DNA of 64,000 nucleotides from CBDIHP01 sp965279195 (GCA_965279195.1 CBDIHP010000037.1:124001-188000); one strand, 5' to 3'. Positions 32,760 to 42,011 are shown, counted from the first letter of the stretch. Program-made: numbers and translations. The notes: generated from the sequence alone by a model not told the origin.

Positions 32760-33614
32760 TCAGGAGGCCGATTTCGTCGAACCTGAACCAGCATGGGGAT
32801 CCTTGGGGATCTCGGAGAGCCACGCCCGGATCCGCCCGGCCCGGGCCTGGTCGCCCGCCTTGTCGGCGTCGGCGGCCTCGCGTTCGAGGTCCGATACGGT
32901 CTTGGTGGCCTTGAGCGCCTTGGCCGCCTTGCGGGTCCGCTCGACCTCGTCGCGGTTCAGCTTCGTCCCGGTCGTGCCCGAGGCGAGCAGGTTCGTGCGG
33001 TCCTGGCGGTGGGGCAGGCTCAGGCCGTGGCCGAGTTCGTGGGCCGTCACGCGGGGCAAGGGCTCGTCGATGCCGCCGGGGACCGGCCTCAGGGCGGCCG
33101 TCTCCTGCACGAACGCGACTCGCCCGCCGAGATACACGCCGTTCACCGAGAACTTGTGGATGTAGTAGACGTGGAAGCCGTCGAACTCCCGGCTCGCCTT
33201 CGGCCGGATGCGCCGGAACTCGCCGAGCGCGACCGCCTTGCCCTCGGCCTTCTCCTTCGCCTCCTTGTATTCAGAGACCGCCTCGGCCTTCTCGCGGACG
33301 ATGGACTCGAGGCCGAAGTGGATGCCGGCGACGTTCCAGATCCGGTTCACCTTGCCGACGATCCGCCTGAGGTCGTCGTCCGACAGCGAACGGGTGTCCA
33401 GGTCGGGGCAGTCCTCTGCGGTCAGGACGTGCAGCCGGAGCGGGACCACCAGGAACTCCCCGAGCGCCGGCGGAGCGGTGACATCGGGCGACTTCTCGGG
33501 ATTGTCCCCGAACGATTTCGATGCATAGACGGGTAAGAGGGTGGCCGAGAGGATCGCGATCGCCGTCAAGCGGATGGCCGCGCGGGGGCTCGGTTGCGGG
33601 AGGGGGCGGGACAC
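32760..33614 (-). CDS. Secreted zinc metalloprotease-like protein
   Basis: A 284-residue protein with a signal peptide (RLTAIAILSATLLPVYA) and a zinc-binding site HELGHGLSLPH (His192, Glu193, His196, His202). This fits the HExxHxxxxxH pattern of zincins, followed by RQDRTNLLASGTTG. It resembles planctomycete proteins with a protease fold but lacks a recognisable substrate domain. The GTG start is chosen because GGAGGA lies about 6 bases upstream and the signal peptide follows directly; an ATG-led longer frame has a poor site and no signal. A lysine/glutamate-rich segment (KEAKEKAEGKAVAL) lies mid-protein. Substrate unknown. Confidence 0.85.
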   Translation of the reverse strand: MSRPLPQPSPRAAIRLTAIAILSATLLPVYASKSFGDNPEKSPDVTAPPALGEFLVVPLRLHVLTAEDCPDLDTRSLSDDDLRRIVGKVNRIWNVAGIHFGLESIVREKAEAVSEYKEAKEKAEGKAVALGEFRRIRPKASREFDGFHVYYIHKFSVNGVYLGGRVAFVQETAALRPVPGGIDEPLPRVTAHELGHGLSLPHRQDRTNLLASGTTGTKLNRDEVERTRKAAKALKATKTVSDLEREAADADKAGDQARAGRIRAWLSEIPKDPHAGSGSTKSAS

Positions 33615-33817
33615 GATGATCCTCCGGGCGTTCTGTCGACGGCGGGGCTGGCAATCTTTGTATCTTTGCGACGATCGCCGGGGGCCACAAGACCCGAGGC
33701 CGGCCGATTCGCGGGGCGACGCGGCACGCCGCGACGCCACCCGGCGTGTTCGGATTCTGGTACAATCATCCGTCCCCTTTTGCTCGGATCCCGACGACGG
33801 ATGGCGAGGTGCGTCCC

Positions 33818-35209
33818 GTGATCGAGAAACTCGTGCTCCCCGACATCCGCGAGCTGCTCGCCAACGGCGAAGTCGGGGCCCTCTCGGAGGTGCTCAACGG
33901 CTGGCCGCCGGCCGACGTCGCGGGCATCGTCGAGAGCCTGGCCGAGGTCGATGCCGAGGATGAGGACGTCCGGCTGTTCGGGGCGCTGGAGCCCCAGCTC
34001 GCCGCACGGACGTTCGAGTACCTCGACCTGCCGACCCAGGAGCGGCTCCTCGCCTCGCTCGCCGACGACCTCGGCGCCCGGATCCTCGACCTGATGGCGC
34101 CCGACGACCGCACGGCGCTGCTGGAGGACCTGCCCCAGGCCCAGGCCGAGCGGCTCATCGACCTGATGTCGCCCGAGGAACGCGAGGTCGCCCGCCGGCT
34201 CCTCCGCTATCACGAGGAGAGCATCGGGCGACTGATGACCCCCGATTACCTGGCGGTCCAGCGCGACTGGACGGTGCGCCGGGTCTTCGACCACATCCGC
34301 ACCCACGGCAAGAGCAGCGAGACGCTCAATGTCGTCTACGTGGTGGACGGGGCCGGCCGGCTGGTGGACGACCTCATCATCGGCAAGCTCCTCCTGGCCC
34401 CGTTCCACGCCCGCGTCGGCGACCTGGTGGGCAAGAAGTTCGTCGCGCTGCGGACGACCGACGACAAGATGACCGCCGTCGATGCGTTCCGGAAGTACGA
34501 CCGCACCGCCCTGCCCGTGGTCGACCCCCTGGGCGTCCTGGTGGGCATCGTCACGGTCGACGACGTGCTCGACGTGGCCGAGGAGCAGGCGACGCGGGAG
34601 ATCCAGAAGTTCGGCGGCCTGGAGGCCCTCGATGACCCCTACGTCGCGACCCCCCTGCTCGCCCTGGTGAAGCGCCGGGCGTCGTGGCTGATCGTCCTGT
34701 TCGTCGGCGAGATGTTCACCGCGACGGCGATGGGCTACTTCGAGAAGGAGATCGAGAAGGCGGTCGTCCTGGCGCTGTTCGTCCCCCTGATCATCTCCAG
34801 CGGAGGGAACTCGGGCTCGCAGGCCGCCACGCTGATCATCCGGGCCCTGGCGCTCGGGGAGTTGACGCTGTCCGACTGGAAGATGGTCCTGAAGCGAGAG
34901 CTGCTCTCGGGCCTCCTGCTGGGGGCGATCCTGGCCGCGATCGGATTCCTGCGGATCACGATCTGGAGCGCGGCGTCGGATGTCTACGGGCCGCACTGGA
35001 TGCTGGTCGCCTGGACGGTGGCCATCTCGCTGATCGGGGTGGTGCTCTGGGGGACGCTCTCGGGTTCGCTCCTGCCGTTCTTGCTCAAGCGGCTCGGCTT
35101 CGATCCGGCGACCTCCTCGGCCCCGTTCGTGGCGACCCTGGTCGACGTCACCGGGCTGGTGATCTACTTCTCGGTCGCACTGCTCCTCCTCCGCGGGACG
35201 CTCCTGTAG
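33818..35209 (+). CDS. mgtE: Magnesium transporter MgtE
   Basis: A 463-residue Mg2+ channel-type transporter. It has an N-terminal MgtE domain (LLANGEVGALSEVL, MAPDDRTALLEDLP, LLRYHEESIGRLMTPDYLA), two CBS domains (VVYVVDGAGRLVDDLI, ALPVVDPLGVLVGIVTVDDV), and five transmembrane helices beginning RRASWLIVLFVGEMFTA. The pore motif region SSGGNSGSQAATLIIRALA is intact. A GTG start is chosen because GAGG lies about 8 bases upstream. The cytoplasmic domain senses Mg2+ and closes the pore in known homologues. Its stop codon sits at the left end of an IS5-family element, and the coding frame is intact. Confidence 0.96.
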   Translation: MIEKLVLPDIRELLANGEVGALSEVLNGWPPADVAGIVESLAEVDAEDEDVRLFGALEPQLAARTFEYLDLPTQERLLASLADDLGARILDLMAPDDRTALLEDLPQAQAERLIDLMSPEEREVARRLLRYHEESIGRLMTPDYLAVQRDWTVRRVFDHIRTHGKSSETLNVVYVVDGAGRLVDDLIIGKLLLAPFHARVGDLVGKKFVALRTTDDKMTAVDAFRKYDRTALPVVDPLGVLVGIVTVDDVLDVAEEQATREIQKFGGLEALDDPYVATPLLALVKRRASWLIVLFVGEMFTATAMGYFEKEIEKAVVLALFVPLIISSGGNSGSQAATLIIRALALGELTLSDWKMVLKRELLSGLLLGAILAAIGFLRITIWSAASDVYGPHWMLVAWTVAISLIGVVLWGTLSGSLLPFLLKRLGFDPATSSAPFVATLVDVTGLVIYFSVALLLLRGTLL

Positions 35210-36088
35210 GCCGTGTGGACAACAGATAGGCAATATCGGTTAATGGCGGAGGCCGATCGAAACCAGGGAGGATCGACGATGCAGCACCGGCACGCCATCT
35301 CGGACGACGATTGGGCCCGCATCGAGGGCCTGCTGCCAGGACGGCCGGGCCTGCACGGCAAGGTCGCCCGGGACAATCGGCTGTTCGTCGACGCCGTCCT
35401 CTGGATCGCCAGGACCGGGGCCCCGTGGCGCGACCTGCCGGCCCGGTTCGGCAACTGGAATTCGGCCTGGAGGCGATTCGACCGCTGGTCCCGCAACGGG
35501 ACCTGGCGGCGGGTCTTCGACGCCCTCCAGGACCCCGACCTGGAGTGGCTCATCCTCGACTCCACGATCATCCGAGCCCACCCCTGCGCCGCCGGCGCCC
35601 CCAAAAATGGGACGGCACCGGCGGTCAGGGCGAGCAGGCCCTCGGCCGCAGCCGCGGCGGATTCGGGACGAAGATCCACGGCGCCGTCAGCGGCCTCGGG
35701 TTGCCGGTCGAGCTGACCCTCACGCCGGGCCAGGCGTCCGACATGTCGCAGGCCGGGGCCCTGATCGAGGGCTCGCCGGCGGAGGTCGTCATCGCCGACA
35801 AGGGCTATGACAGCAAGGCGATCGTCGCGGCGATCGAGTCGCAGGGGGCGGAGGCGGTGATCCCCAGCCTGAAGAACCGAGCCGTGCAGCGGGACTACGA
35901 CCGGGACCGCTACAAGGACCGCAACCTGGCCGAGCGGTTCTGGTCCAAGGCGAAGCAATACCGCCGCGTGGCCACGCGCTACGACAAGACCGCCCGGAAC
36001 TTCCTGGCATTCATCCATGTCGCCTCGATCATGATCCTGTTGCAGTAGCCCATCCGGCCACAATTGCCCAGCTCTTGTCCACACGACC
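35209..36088 (+). mobile_element. IS5-family (IS427-like) insertion sequence
   Basis: About 880 bases between duplicated TA dinucleotides (35207-35208 and 36089-36090). The left end reads GGCCGTGTGGACAACAG, the right end as reverse complement GGTCGTGTGGACAAGAG, a matching terminal inverted repeat. It holds a two-frame transposase. Insertion was inside the TAG stop of mgtE; the right flank also starts with G, so a stop was present before and after insertion. Confidence 0.88.
35279..36048 (+). CDS. IS5-family transposase, two frames
   Basis: The first frame (35279-35716) starts MQHRHAISDDDWARIEGLLP and contains LILDSTIIRAH, the first catalytic Asp. The second frame continues from about 35603 with GGFGTKIHG, VVIADKGYDSKAIV (second Asp) and NLAERFWSKAKQYRRVATRYDK (Glu). 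Joining needs a -1 shift at the AAAAA run 35603-35607, giving APK-KWDGTGG, as in the IS427 group, where two overlapping frames are common. The short A-run is a weaker signal than the A7 of the IS630 element, so an inactivating mutation is possible. Confidence 0.85.
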
Positions 36089-36090
36089 TA

Positions 36091-36518
36091 GACCGCGAAA
36101 CGGAACCGATCGCGACATCGCCGGGGTGGTTGACAACCCGCCGTCGGGTCGTCGCCTCATTGCGCAAAGTTGTTGATAAGCTGTGTGCTCAATCTGTTGA
36201 AGGGAAACCACTCGCTCTGAAACTTTTCGCGACGTAGATGTCCGAATCTAAACGAATCACGTCATTTCATTTAGAGTGAACCTGTCGGGAGCGCCAAGCA
36301 TCCACGACCGCATGCGACCGGTCGATCCGCGCTCCGGGTTTGCCGCCCGCCGAGCCCTGCCTCCAGCCTCTCCCGGACGGCTCGGTCCGATCGATGAGCA
36401 CACGGAGCCCGTGTGGGATCGATGTCGGCCCGATGCCTTCCCGACGTTTTCCCGTGGAACCACGGCGGCAAGTCCCTCGACGCGATCCCACCCAAGCCGA
36501 ACTGGCAGGAGAAGGCTG
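36091..36518. other. Upstream region of the small kinase gene
   Basis: About 430 bases of lower GC content from the IS5 right flank to the kinase start. It contains an imperfect inverted repeat CTAAACGAA ... TTCATTTAG near 36247-36273 that could be an operator. No supported gene; a long open frame on the plus strand lacks family resemblance before the kinase start. Confidence 0.45.
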
Positions 36519-37589
36519 ATGTCGATGATGACACGATCTGGTCTGGGGCTCCTGGAACAACGCCTGATCGCCGGCCGCTATCAGCTCAAGTCGGAACTCG
36601 TCCAGAGCGAGCAGGCCGAGCAGCACCGCTCCCGCAGCCGCGACGCCGGCTCCCGGTTCGGCTTCAAAAGCGACAAGGCCCGCGTCTACCTCGCCATCGA
36701 CACCGTCACCGGCCGCAAGGTCGCGCTCAAGTTGCTGGAGGCGTGGTCGGCCATCGATCGCCAGCTCAAGTCGCGGTTCGACCGCGAGGTCCAGACGCTG
36801 GAGACCCTCGCCCGGATCGACCACCCGAACATCGTCCGCTTCCTGGGCGCGGGGATCTCCGAGGACGACCGGCCGTACTTCGTGATGGAGTATCTCCAGG
36901 GCCGCACCCTGGGCGACTGGATCGCGACCGAAGGCCCGATCTCGCCGGACGACCTGGTGGACGTCCTGAACCAGATCGGCTCGGCCCTCGACGCGGCCCA
37001 CGCGCAGGGGGTCGTGCACCGCGACATCAACCCGTACAACATCATGATCGAGGAGACGGAGAACGGACCTCGCGTCAAGCTGATGGACTTCGGCCTGGCT
37101 AAGTCGGTCGCCCGCGCCTCGCAGGGGGGCAAGGAACTCACGAGCGCCGGCACCGCGCTGGGGACCGCCGCGTACATGAGCCCCGAGCAGGCCAAGGGCG
37201 ACCTGATCGACGCCCGCTCGGATGTCTACTCGCTGGGCGCGACCCTGTTCGAGGTCCTCACGGGCCGGCTGCCGTACCACGCCCGGACCGAGATCGAGGC
37301 GATCCTCGCCCACGCCTCCCAGCCCGTGCCTCAAATGCCCGAGAACTGGTGGTTCGGCGACCGCCGCGCCGGCTCGGTCGAGGCCGTGATCCGCAAGGCC
37401 CTCTCCAAGTCGCCCGCCGACCGCCAGCCCGGCGCCAGCGTCCTGGCGACCGAGTTCCGCAACGCCGTCGCCGGGCGCGGGTACTCCCTGCCGCTGGGCT
37501 CGAAGGCCCAACTCTTCCGGGGCGTCCTCGTGGCCGCCGGGATCCTGCTCACGATCACGTTCAGCGTGATCGCGTTCAAGTCGCACTGA
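36519..37589 (+). CDS. Ser/Thr protein kinase with C-terminal membrane anchor
   Basis: A 356-residue Hanks-type kinase with a single C-terminal transmembrane helix (FRGVLVAAGILLTITFSVIA). The kinase core begins with RYQLKSELVQ, has VALKLLEAW (Lys), EYLQGRTLGDWI, HRDINPYN, MDFGLAKS and AAYMSPEQA. The HRD loop carries Asn instead of the usual Lys (HRDxNPxN). The glycine loop region is atypical, with a Ser/Arg-rich insertion between the first strands. The ATG has AGGAGAAGG upstream and was chosen over a long open frame with no signals. It converges on the ParA genes. Confidence 0.9.
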   Translation: MSMMTRSGLGLLEQRLIAGRYQLKSELVQSEQAEQHRSRSRDAGSRFGFKSDKARVYLAIDTVTGRKVALKLLEAWSAIDRQLKSRFDREVQTLETLARIDHPNIVRFLGAGISEDDRPYFVMEYLQGRTLGDWIATEGPISPDDLVDVLNQIGSALDAAHAQGVVHRDINPYNIMIEETENGPRVKLMDFGLAKSVARASQGGKELTSAGTALGTAAYMSPEQAKGDLIDARSDVYSLGATLFEVLTGRLPYHARTEIEAILAHASQPVPQMPENWWFGDRRAGSVEAVIRKALSKSPADRQPGASVLATEFRNAVAGRGYSLPLGSKAQLFRGVLVAAGILLTITFSVIAFKSH

Positions 37590-37617
37590 GCGGGCGGTTG
37601 ATCGGACCGATCGCAGA

Positions 37618-37656
37618 CGCGGCGGCCGGGGTCGAGTTTCGACCCCGGCCGCCGCG
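37618..37656. terminator. Intrinsic terminator, 18-bp perfect stem
   Basis: Perfect inverted repeat with an 18-bp GC-rich stem and a 3-base loop, starting CGCGGCGGCCGGGG, followed on the plus strand by TTGTCATTT. It lies 28 bases after the kinase stop and between convergent genes, so it may work in both directions. Confidence 0.85.
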
Positions 37657-37725
37657 TTGTCATTTCCCGCTCTCCGCGTCCTGGGCGTCTTGGCGGTCCA
37701 ATCTCCGGGATTCATCCGCTCTCGT

Positions 37726-37768
37726 TGGTGCGGCGGGACGCGGCCGGATCGGCCGCGTCGCAGCGCAC
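37726..37768. repeat. Imperfect palindrome, GGTGCGGCGGGACGCGGCC type
   Basis: Arms of 19 bases match at about 16 positions around a GGAT centre; the right flank reads CACCCTACGG, like the ends of the repeat at 28464-28676. Probably a small interspersed repeat or a second terminator for the ParA operon. Confidence 0.55.
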
Positions 37769-37789
37769 CCTACGGGGATACCGACTCGA

Positions 37790-38695
37790 TCACGCGTTGA
37801 TCCGGAGGGGATTCCACCCGCCCGAGATCCGTCGGCCGGCGTTGCGGATCCAGCCCCAGCCGGTTTCGCGGGCGCCGTCCTCGCCCGCGGCGGTGGGTAG
37901 CACGAAAGGCTCGGGATCGGTCGGCGCCGCGATCACGACGGGCACAGGCTCGGGCTCGACGTCGATCCCGGCGAGGGTCGAGGAGAGCGACTCGACCGCG
38001 TCCTGGTAGCTCGCCTCGAACGGGAGCAGTTCGAGCGAGCCGGCCAGCTCAGAGTACGACCGGGCGACGCGGTTCTCGGGCGCGTGCAGGAACACGGGGC
38101 GGGAATCCAGGAGCGCGGCCGTGACCGCCTGGTCGAACGGGATCGTCGGCCGGATCAGGTACGAGCCGAGCGAGGCCTCGACCTCCTCCGAGCAGGCGTC
38201 GCGCGCGGGCTTCGTGAGGATGATCCCCTTCAGCCGCGTGGGGATCCCCGCACGCGAGGCGGCCCGCAACTCCTCCAGGATCGCCGCGAGTGTCTTGCAG
38301 GCCAGCGGCTCGGCGCGGACGACCACGGCCAGCGCGTCGGACACCCGCAGGAGCGCCTGGAGCCAGGGGCCGAGGAACGGCGGGGAGTCGATCAGGATGT
38401 GCTCGTAGATCGATTGCTGGCGGATGGACTCGACCCGCGAGGCCAGCTCGACCACCGCCGCGTCCATGCCACCGGATTGCACCGCGAGCGAGAGCAGGTC
38501 GAGCCCCGGGATGCCGGGGACGTCACGGAGTCGCTCGCCGGGGGGCAGGTCGAGCGAGGCGGAGACGCCGCCGGCGGGGTCGGCGTCGACGAGCAGGATC
38601 CGGGCCCCTTTCGACGCGGCGGCCGAGGCCAGATTGATCGCCGTGGTGGTCTTGCCGACGCCGCCCTTCTGGCTCGTGATCAGGAGCGTGCTCAT
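37790..38695 (-). CDS. ParA/MinD-like ATPase (1), last gene of the bilin-globin operon
   Basis: A 301-residue deviant-Walker ATPase of the ParA/MinD class, with KGGVGKTTT at residues 10-18, DADPAGGVSASLDLP and DSPPF as the Walker B-like motif. Such ATPases position DNA, protein complexes or organelles. A Pro/Glu-rich linker leads to a C-terminal WGWIRNAGRRISGGWNP tail. It begins 3 bases after ParA-like (2) ends, with AAAGG before the ATG, so they are made together. No ParB or centromere-like array is seen, which argues against simple chromosome partition. Confidence 0.9.
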   Translation of the reverse strand: MSTLLITSQKGGVGKTTTAINLASAAASKGARILLVDADPAGGVSASLDLPPGERLRDVPGIPGLDLLSLAVQSGGMDAAVVELASRVESIRQQSIYEHILIDSPPFLGPWLQALLRVSDALAVVVRAEPLACKTLAAILEELRAASRAGIPTRLKGIILTKPARDACSEEVEASLGSYLIRPTIPFDQAVTAALLDSRPVFLHAPENRVARSYSELAGSLELLPFEASYQDAVESLSSTLAGIDVEPEPVPVVIAAPTDPEPFVLPTAAGEDGARETGWGWIRNAGRRISGGWNPLRINA

Positions 38696-38698
38696 GTC

Positions 38699-39520
38699 TC
38701 AACCTTTCAAAAGTTCGATGGCCAGCGGGCGTCGCCGGAGCAGGCTGCGGGGCTCGACCATGACGATCTTGTCGTTGAACTTCGGGGCCGTCGGCTGGCT
38801 GCGGGTGAACCGGAGCGGGTCCCACGGGCCGTCGTCCGGGGCCGGGGTGGCGTGTGCCGGCGTCGCCGGCCGGTCGCCCGAGCGGACGAGCGCCGGGCCG
38901 ATCCACGGGATGAGCAGCGAGACCGTCTTGCGGTAGGCCGCGAAGCCGGGGCCCGATTCGAGGACCTCGGGGGTCGTCGGCCAGTCGCGGAGGGCGTCGT
39001 CGACGGGGATCTGGTCGGGCAGGATCAGCTCGGGATGCGTGGCCAGCAGCGAGTCGCGGATCTGGCACTGGAGCGCGTCGTCGGCGTCGATCGCGTTGAG
39101 CAGGAGTCCGATCAGTTCGAAGTTCGGGTTGGACTCCGCGATGGCCTCGAGCGCCCGGATGGCCGAGGGGATCGTGCGGGTCGAGAGCGGGTCGGCCAGG
39201 CCGGTCAGGAGGATGCCGCCCGACCTGCCGAGCACGCCGGCGGCCTCGGGGTCGGTCAGCGCGGGGGCGTCGACGATCGCGATGTCGCCCGCGAACGAGG
39301 CGTCCGACCAGTCGAGCTGGCGGCGGAAGCCGAGGTTCTCCCACGAGGCCGGCAGGCCGTCCGGGAAGACGCGGGACAACGCGCCGGCGCGATCGGCGTC
39401 GACCAGCGTGGCGGAGTAGCCGGCGCGGGCGAAGGCGAGGGCCAGGGCGAGGGTGGTCGTGGTCCGGCCGCTGCCGCCTTTCTGGCTGGTCACGGCCATG
39501 ATGTAAGGGGCACTCGGCAT
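38699..39520 (-). CDS. ParA/MinD-like ATPase (2), P-loop lysine replaced by arginine
   Basis: A 273-residue ParA-like protein. Its P-loop is KGGSGRTTTT: the signature lysine of the deviant Walker A motif is kept but the invariant Lys before Thr is Arg19. The Walker B region reads AIVDAPALTDPEA. Its C-terminal third is Pro-rich and ends RRRPLAIELLKG. It lies between the acidic-tailed hypothetical gene and ParA-like (1). It may bind nucleotide poorly and act as a partner of the first ATPase (inference). Confidence 0.87.
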   Translation of the reverse strand: MPSAPYIMAVTSQKGGSGRTTTTLALALAFARAGYSATLVDADRAGALSRVFPDGLPASWENLGFRRQLDWSDASFAGDIAIVDAPALTDPEAAGVLGRSGGILLTGLADPLSTRTIPSAIRALEAIAESNPNFELIGLLLNAIDADDALQCQIRDSLLATHPELILPDQIPVDDALRDWPTTPEVLESGPGFAAYRKTVSLLIPWIGPALVRSGDRPATPAHATPAPDDGPWDPLRFTRSQPTAPKFNDKIVMVEPRSLLRRRPLAIELLKG

Positions 39521-39567
39521 GGGCGGGCTCCGGTGGATCGGTCGGAATGTCGAGGTCGGATGGCGGG

Positions 39568-40203
39568 TCAGTCGTCGAAACCGTTGAAGATCGAGCCGGC
39601 GGTGTCGCCGACGGTCAGGCCCGCCGCGGAGACGCCCGGGCGGTGGGTCGGGGTCGTCGCGGGCGCGGGTTCCGGCGGGGGTGTCGGGGCGACGCGGGCC
39701 CTCGGCTCGGGCCGGGCCTGCTCGTCGAACCCGGTCCAGTCGGCCTCGTCGAGCCGGAATTGCTCGACGACCGCCGCGCCGGCGGCCCAGGCGAGCGTGT
39801 GTTCGGTCGACTCCTTGCGGAACCGCGACAGCCCGTTGAATTCCTCGCCGATCCGGGCCTTCTCCCGCTCGGGGAGGCGCCGGGCGGCGGTCGCCTGCGA
39901 CTCCGACGGGCCGGCGAACCGCTCGGCGACCGTCAGCCTCGCGACCTGGGCCTGCTCCGCGCGTTCGAAGATCCGCTCGGCGGCCCGGACCTCGGGGGCC
40001 GGCGCGGGCGGGGGCGTGGGGGTGATCAGGGGTGCCGCGTAGCGCTCGGCGACGGCGGAGGCAGCGACCGGACCGACAGCCAATCGGTGCTCCCGCTGCG
40101 GATCCAGGCCGCCGCGTGCCGGGGCGACCACGCCAGCGCCTTCCGCTCGCCCTCGCGAAAGTCCGCGGAGCCAGTCCGCGCAAGCCTGCCATCGACCTGC
40201 CAT
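39568..40203 (-). CDS. Hypothetical Pro/Ala-rich protein ending in FNGFDD
   Basis: A 211-residue protein of unknown function with low-complexity Pro/Ala linkers (TPTPPPAPAPE and PTPPPEPAPATTPT). A charged helical middle (RAAERIFERAEQ, EKARIGEEFNGLSRFRKE) is followed by a short acidic tail ending SIFNGFDD. The N-terminal V4R protein in this operon starts MSSFFNGFGDG, so a short FNGF peptide is shared. The coding frame overlaps the end of the kinase gene by about 178 bases; the ATG is the only clear start (GGGGAG upstream), but the first 40 residues look less like protein, so the start is uncertain. Confidence 0.65.
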   Translation of the reverse strand: MAGRWQACADWLRGLSRGRAEGAGVVAPARGGLDPQREHRLAVGPVAASAVAERYAAPLITPTPPPAPAPEVRAAERIFERAEQAQVARLTVAERFAGPSESQATAARRLPEREKARIGEEFNGLSRFRKESTEHTLAWAAGAAVVEQFRLDEADWTGFDEQARPEPRARVAPTPPPEPAPATTPTHRPGVSAAGLTVGDTAGSIFNGFDD

Positions 40204-42011
40204 TGCAAGAGTTCTCCCCTGGGGGTGATGCCGTAGAGCGTCGATCGTGGGTCGTTGCCGAACCGGCCGAAGTCGACGGGGATATCCCCATCGAGGTCGA
40301 CCGGCGTGATGGTTTGCTCATCCCGTCGGATCTGGAGCAGTTGATCGACCGAGTCGCCCCGCACCGCGGCGACGAGGCCGTCGCCGCTCGCCGCGAGGCC
40401 GAGGCAGGGCCCGGGGAGGTCGAGCGATTGCGACACCCGGGCCCCCGCCCCGCCCGGGGCGCCGACCTCGATGATCAGGCAACGCGAGTGGCCGGCGGCC
40501 GTCGCGATGGTGAGGGCGATGCGGTTCCCGGCGAGCGGGAGGATCCGCTCGGGCGAGCGGCCGTAGGGGATCGGGAAGGTCTCCGCGACGATCCCGAAGA
40601 GGCTGAGGATCCGGAGCGTGCCGCCCGACGCGGCGACGATCCGGCCGTCCTCGCAGGCGACGCAGTCGTCGATCGGCCCGGCGGACTTGTGGTGGAGCGT
40701 CGGCTCGGGGGAGTCGGGGGAGACCCGCCAGAGGTTGCCCTCGACGTCGATCAGGAGGGGGTGGCCGTCGTGATCACGCCGGAGCGTCTTGATGGAGGGC
40801 GTGGCCCGGAACTCCGGACGGCGTGACTGCCCCGGCCGGTAATGGAACAGCCCCGCGTGCGTGGCCACGAGGAAGCCGTCGCCATCCGGGGCGGCCTGCA
40901 GGGCGACGATCTCCATGCCCGGGCAGCGGTCGAAGCGGACGGTATCGTCGTCGACGACGGGAGGCGCGGGAATCTCACGGACTGGAGGCGGAGCCTGCTT
41001 CTCGGCGACGTTGGGGAGGATCGTCGCGATGCGGTTCACCGGGGGCTCGGGCGGGGGTGTCAGCGCGGCGAGTCGATTCGCGAGCGAGCCGGCGTCCGGG
41101 CGTTGAGTCGGGTCCTTGGCGAGGGCCTCTTCGAGGAGGGTTCGCCAGTCCACGGGCAACTCATCGGAGAATCGCGGGGACGCCTGGATATGCTGCCTGG
41201 CGAGCGACTCGGGGCTGCCCTCGAAGGTCGGCCGGCCGTGGAGGAGTTCGAACAGGATCAGGCCGAGGGGGTAGATGTCGCCCGGTCGGCCGGCCTCGCC
41301 GTGGAAGCGTTCGGGGGCCATGTAGAGCGGCGTGCCCGAGAGGGCCGCGAGCCGTCCTCCGCCCCTCGCGGGTCGCGACAGCGCCTGGGCCAGGCCGAAG
41401 TCGACGATCTTCAGCGGGCCCCTGCCCTCGTCGATCGGGCAGGGCGATTCGGCGGAGATCGGCCGCGAGGCGAAGAGGATGTTCTCGGGCTTCAGGTCGC
41501 GATGGATGAAGTTCAGCCTGTGCGCCGTCGCGAGGCCGTTCGCGATCTGCCGGCCGATCTCGGCGACGACGCGGGGCTCGCAAGCGCGGCCGAGCTTGCG
41601 CTGGTCGCGCATCGCCTGGCGGAGCGTGCCCCCCTCGCAGTGTTCGAGGAAGAGGTAGCGGAGCTTCGGCGAGATTTCGAGGAGGTTGACGATCCGGACC
41701 ACGTTGGGGTGATCCAGGCGAAAGAGCGCGTTCAACTCCCGATAGAAGCCGGCGCCGGAACTGAGCGAGCCCTGGAACCGCTTGGCGGCGAGCCGCTCGC
41801 CGGTGACGGTGTCGCGGACCCGCCACACCGTCGCGAACGCGCCGTAGCCGAGCATGGCCTCGGCCTCGTAGCGGGGGCTCAGCTCGCGCGCGACCTGGAT
41901 CCGCAGGCGTTCCTGCTCCTCGGGCGCGATCGCCATGAGCCCGCCGAGGGTGGAGAAGCCCACCGACGAGGCGCTCTGGCTGGCGTTGTCGAGGATCAGG
42001 GATTCGGGCAT
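40026..42011 (-). CDS. Ser/Thr protein kinase with C-terminal beta-propeller-like domain
   Basis: A 661-residue kinase. The kinase domain (about 45-320) has GYGAFATVW, LAAKRF, EHCEGGTLRQAM, HRDLKPENIL, IVDFGLAQ and TPLYMAPERF. After a Pro-rich linker (about 330-370), the C-terminal part (380-660) is made of repeated strand patterns such as GFLVATHAGLFHY, NLWRVSPDS, GRIVAASGGTLRIL and RIALTIATAAG, typical of a propeller. No transmembrane segment is obvious, so it is likely cytoplasmic. A 140-base repeat separates it from the V4R gene upstream, but strand and order suggest the same operon. Substrates unknown; the V4R and bilin-globin proteins are candidates. Confidence 0.88.
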   Translation of the reverse strand: MPESLILDNASQSASSVGFSTLGGLMAIAPEEQERLRIQVARELSPRYEAEAMLGYGAFATVWRVRDTVTGERLAAKRFQGSLSSGAGFYRELNALFRLDHPNVVRIVNLLEISPKLRYLFLEHCEGGTLRQAMRDQRKLGRACEPRVVAEIGRQIANGLATAHRLNFIHRDLKPENILFASRPISAESPCPIDEGRGPLKIVDFGLAQALSRPARGGGRLAALSGTPLYMAPERFHGEAGRPGDIYPLGLILFELLHGRPTFEGSPESLARQHIQASPRFSDELPVDWRTLLEEALAKDPTQRPDAGSLANRLAALTPPPEPPVNRIATILPNVAEKQAPPPVREIPAPPVVDDDTVRFDRCPGMEIVALQAAPDGDGFLVATHAGLFHYRPGQSRRPEFRATPSIKTLRRDHDGHPLLIDVEGNLWRVSPDSPEPTLHHKSAGPIDDCVACEDGRIVAASGGTLRILSLFGIVAETFPIPYGRSPERILPLAGNRIALTIATAAGHSRCLIIEVGAPGGAGARVSQSLDLPGPCLGLAASGDGLVAAVRGDSVDQLLQIRRDEQTITPVDLDGDIPVDFGRFGNDPRSTLYGITPRGELLQWQVDGRLARTGSADFREGERKALAWSPRHAAAWIRSGSTDWLSVRSLPPPSPSATRHP

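Noticed and set aside
33566..35233. 555-residue minus-strand frame over mgtE
   Set aside because: Antisense to an intact MgtE with CBS and membrane motifs.
39568..40203. Considered as a possible bilin reductase
   Set aside because: Low-complexity linkers and no fold or residue pattern of the PcyA family.
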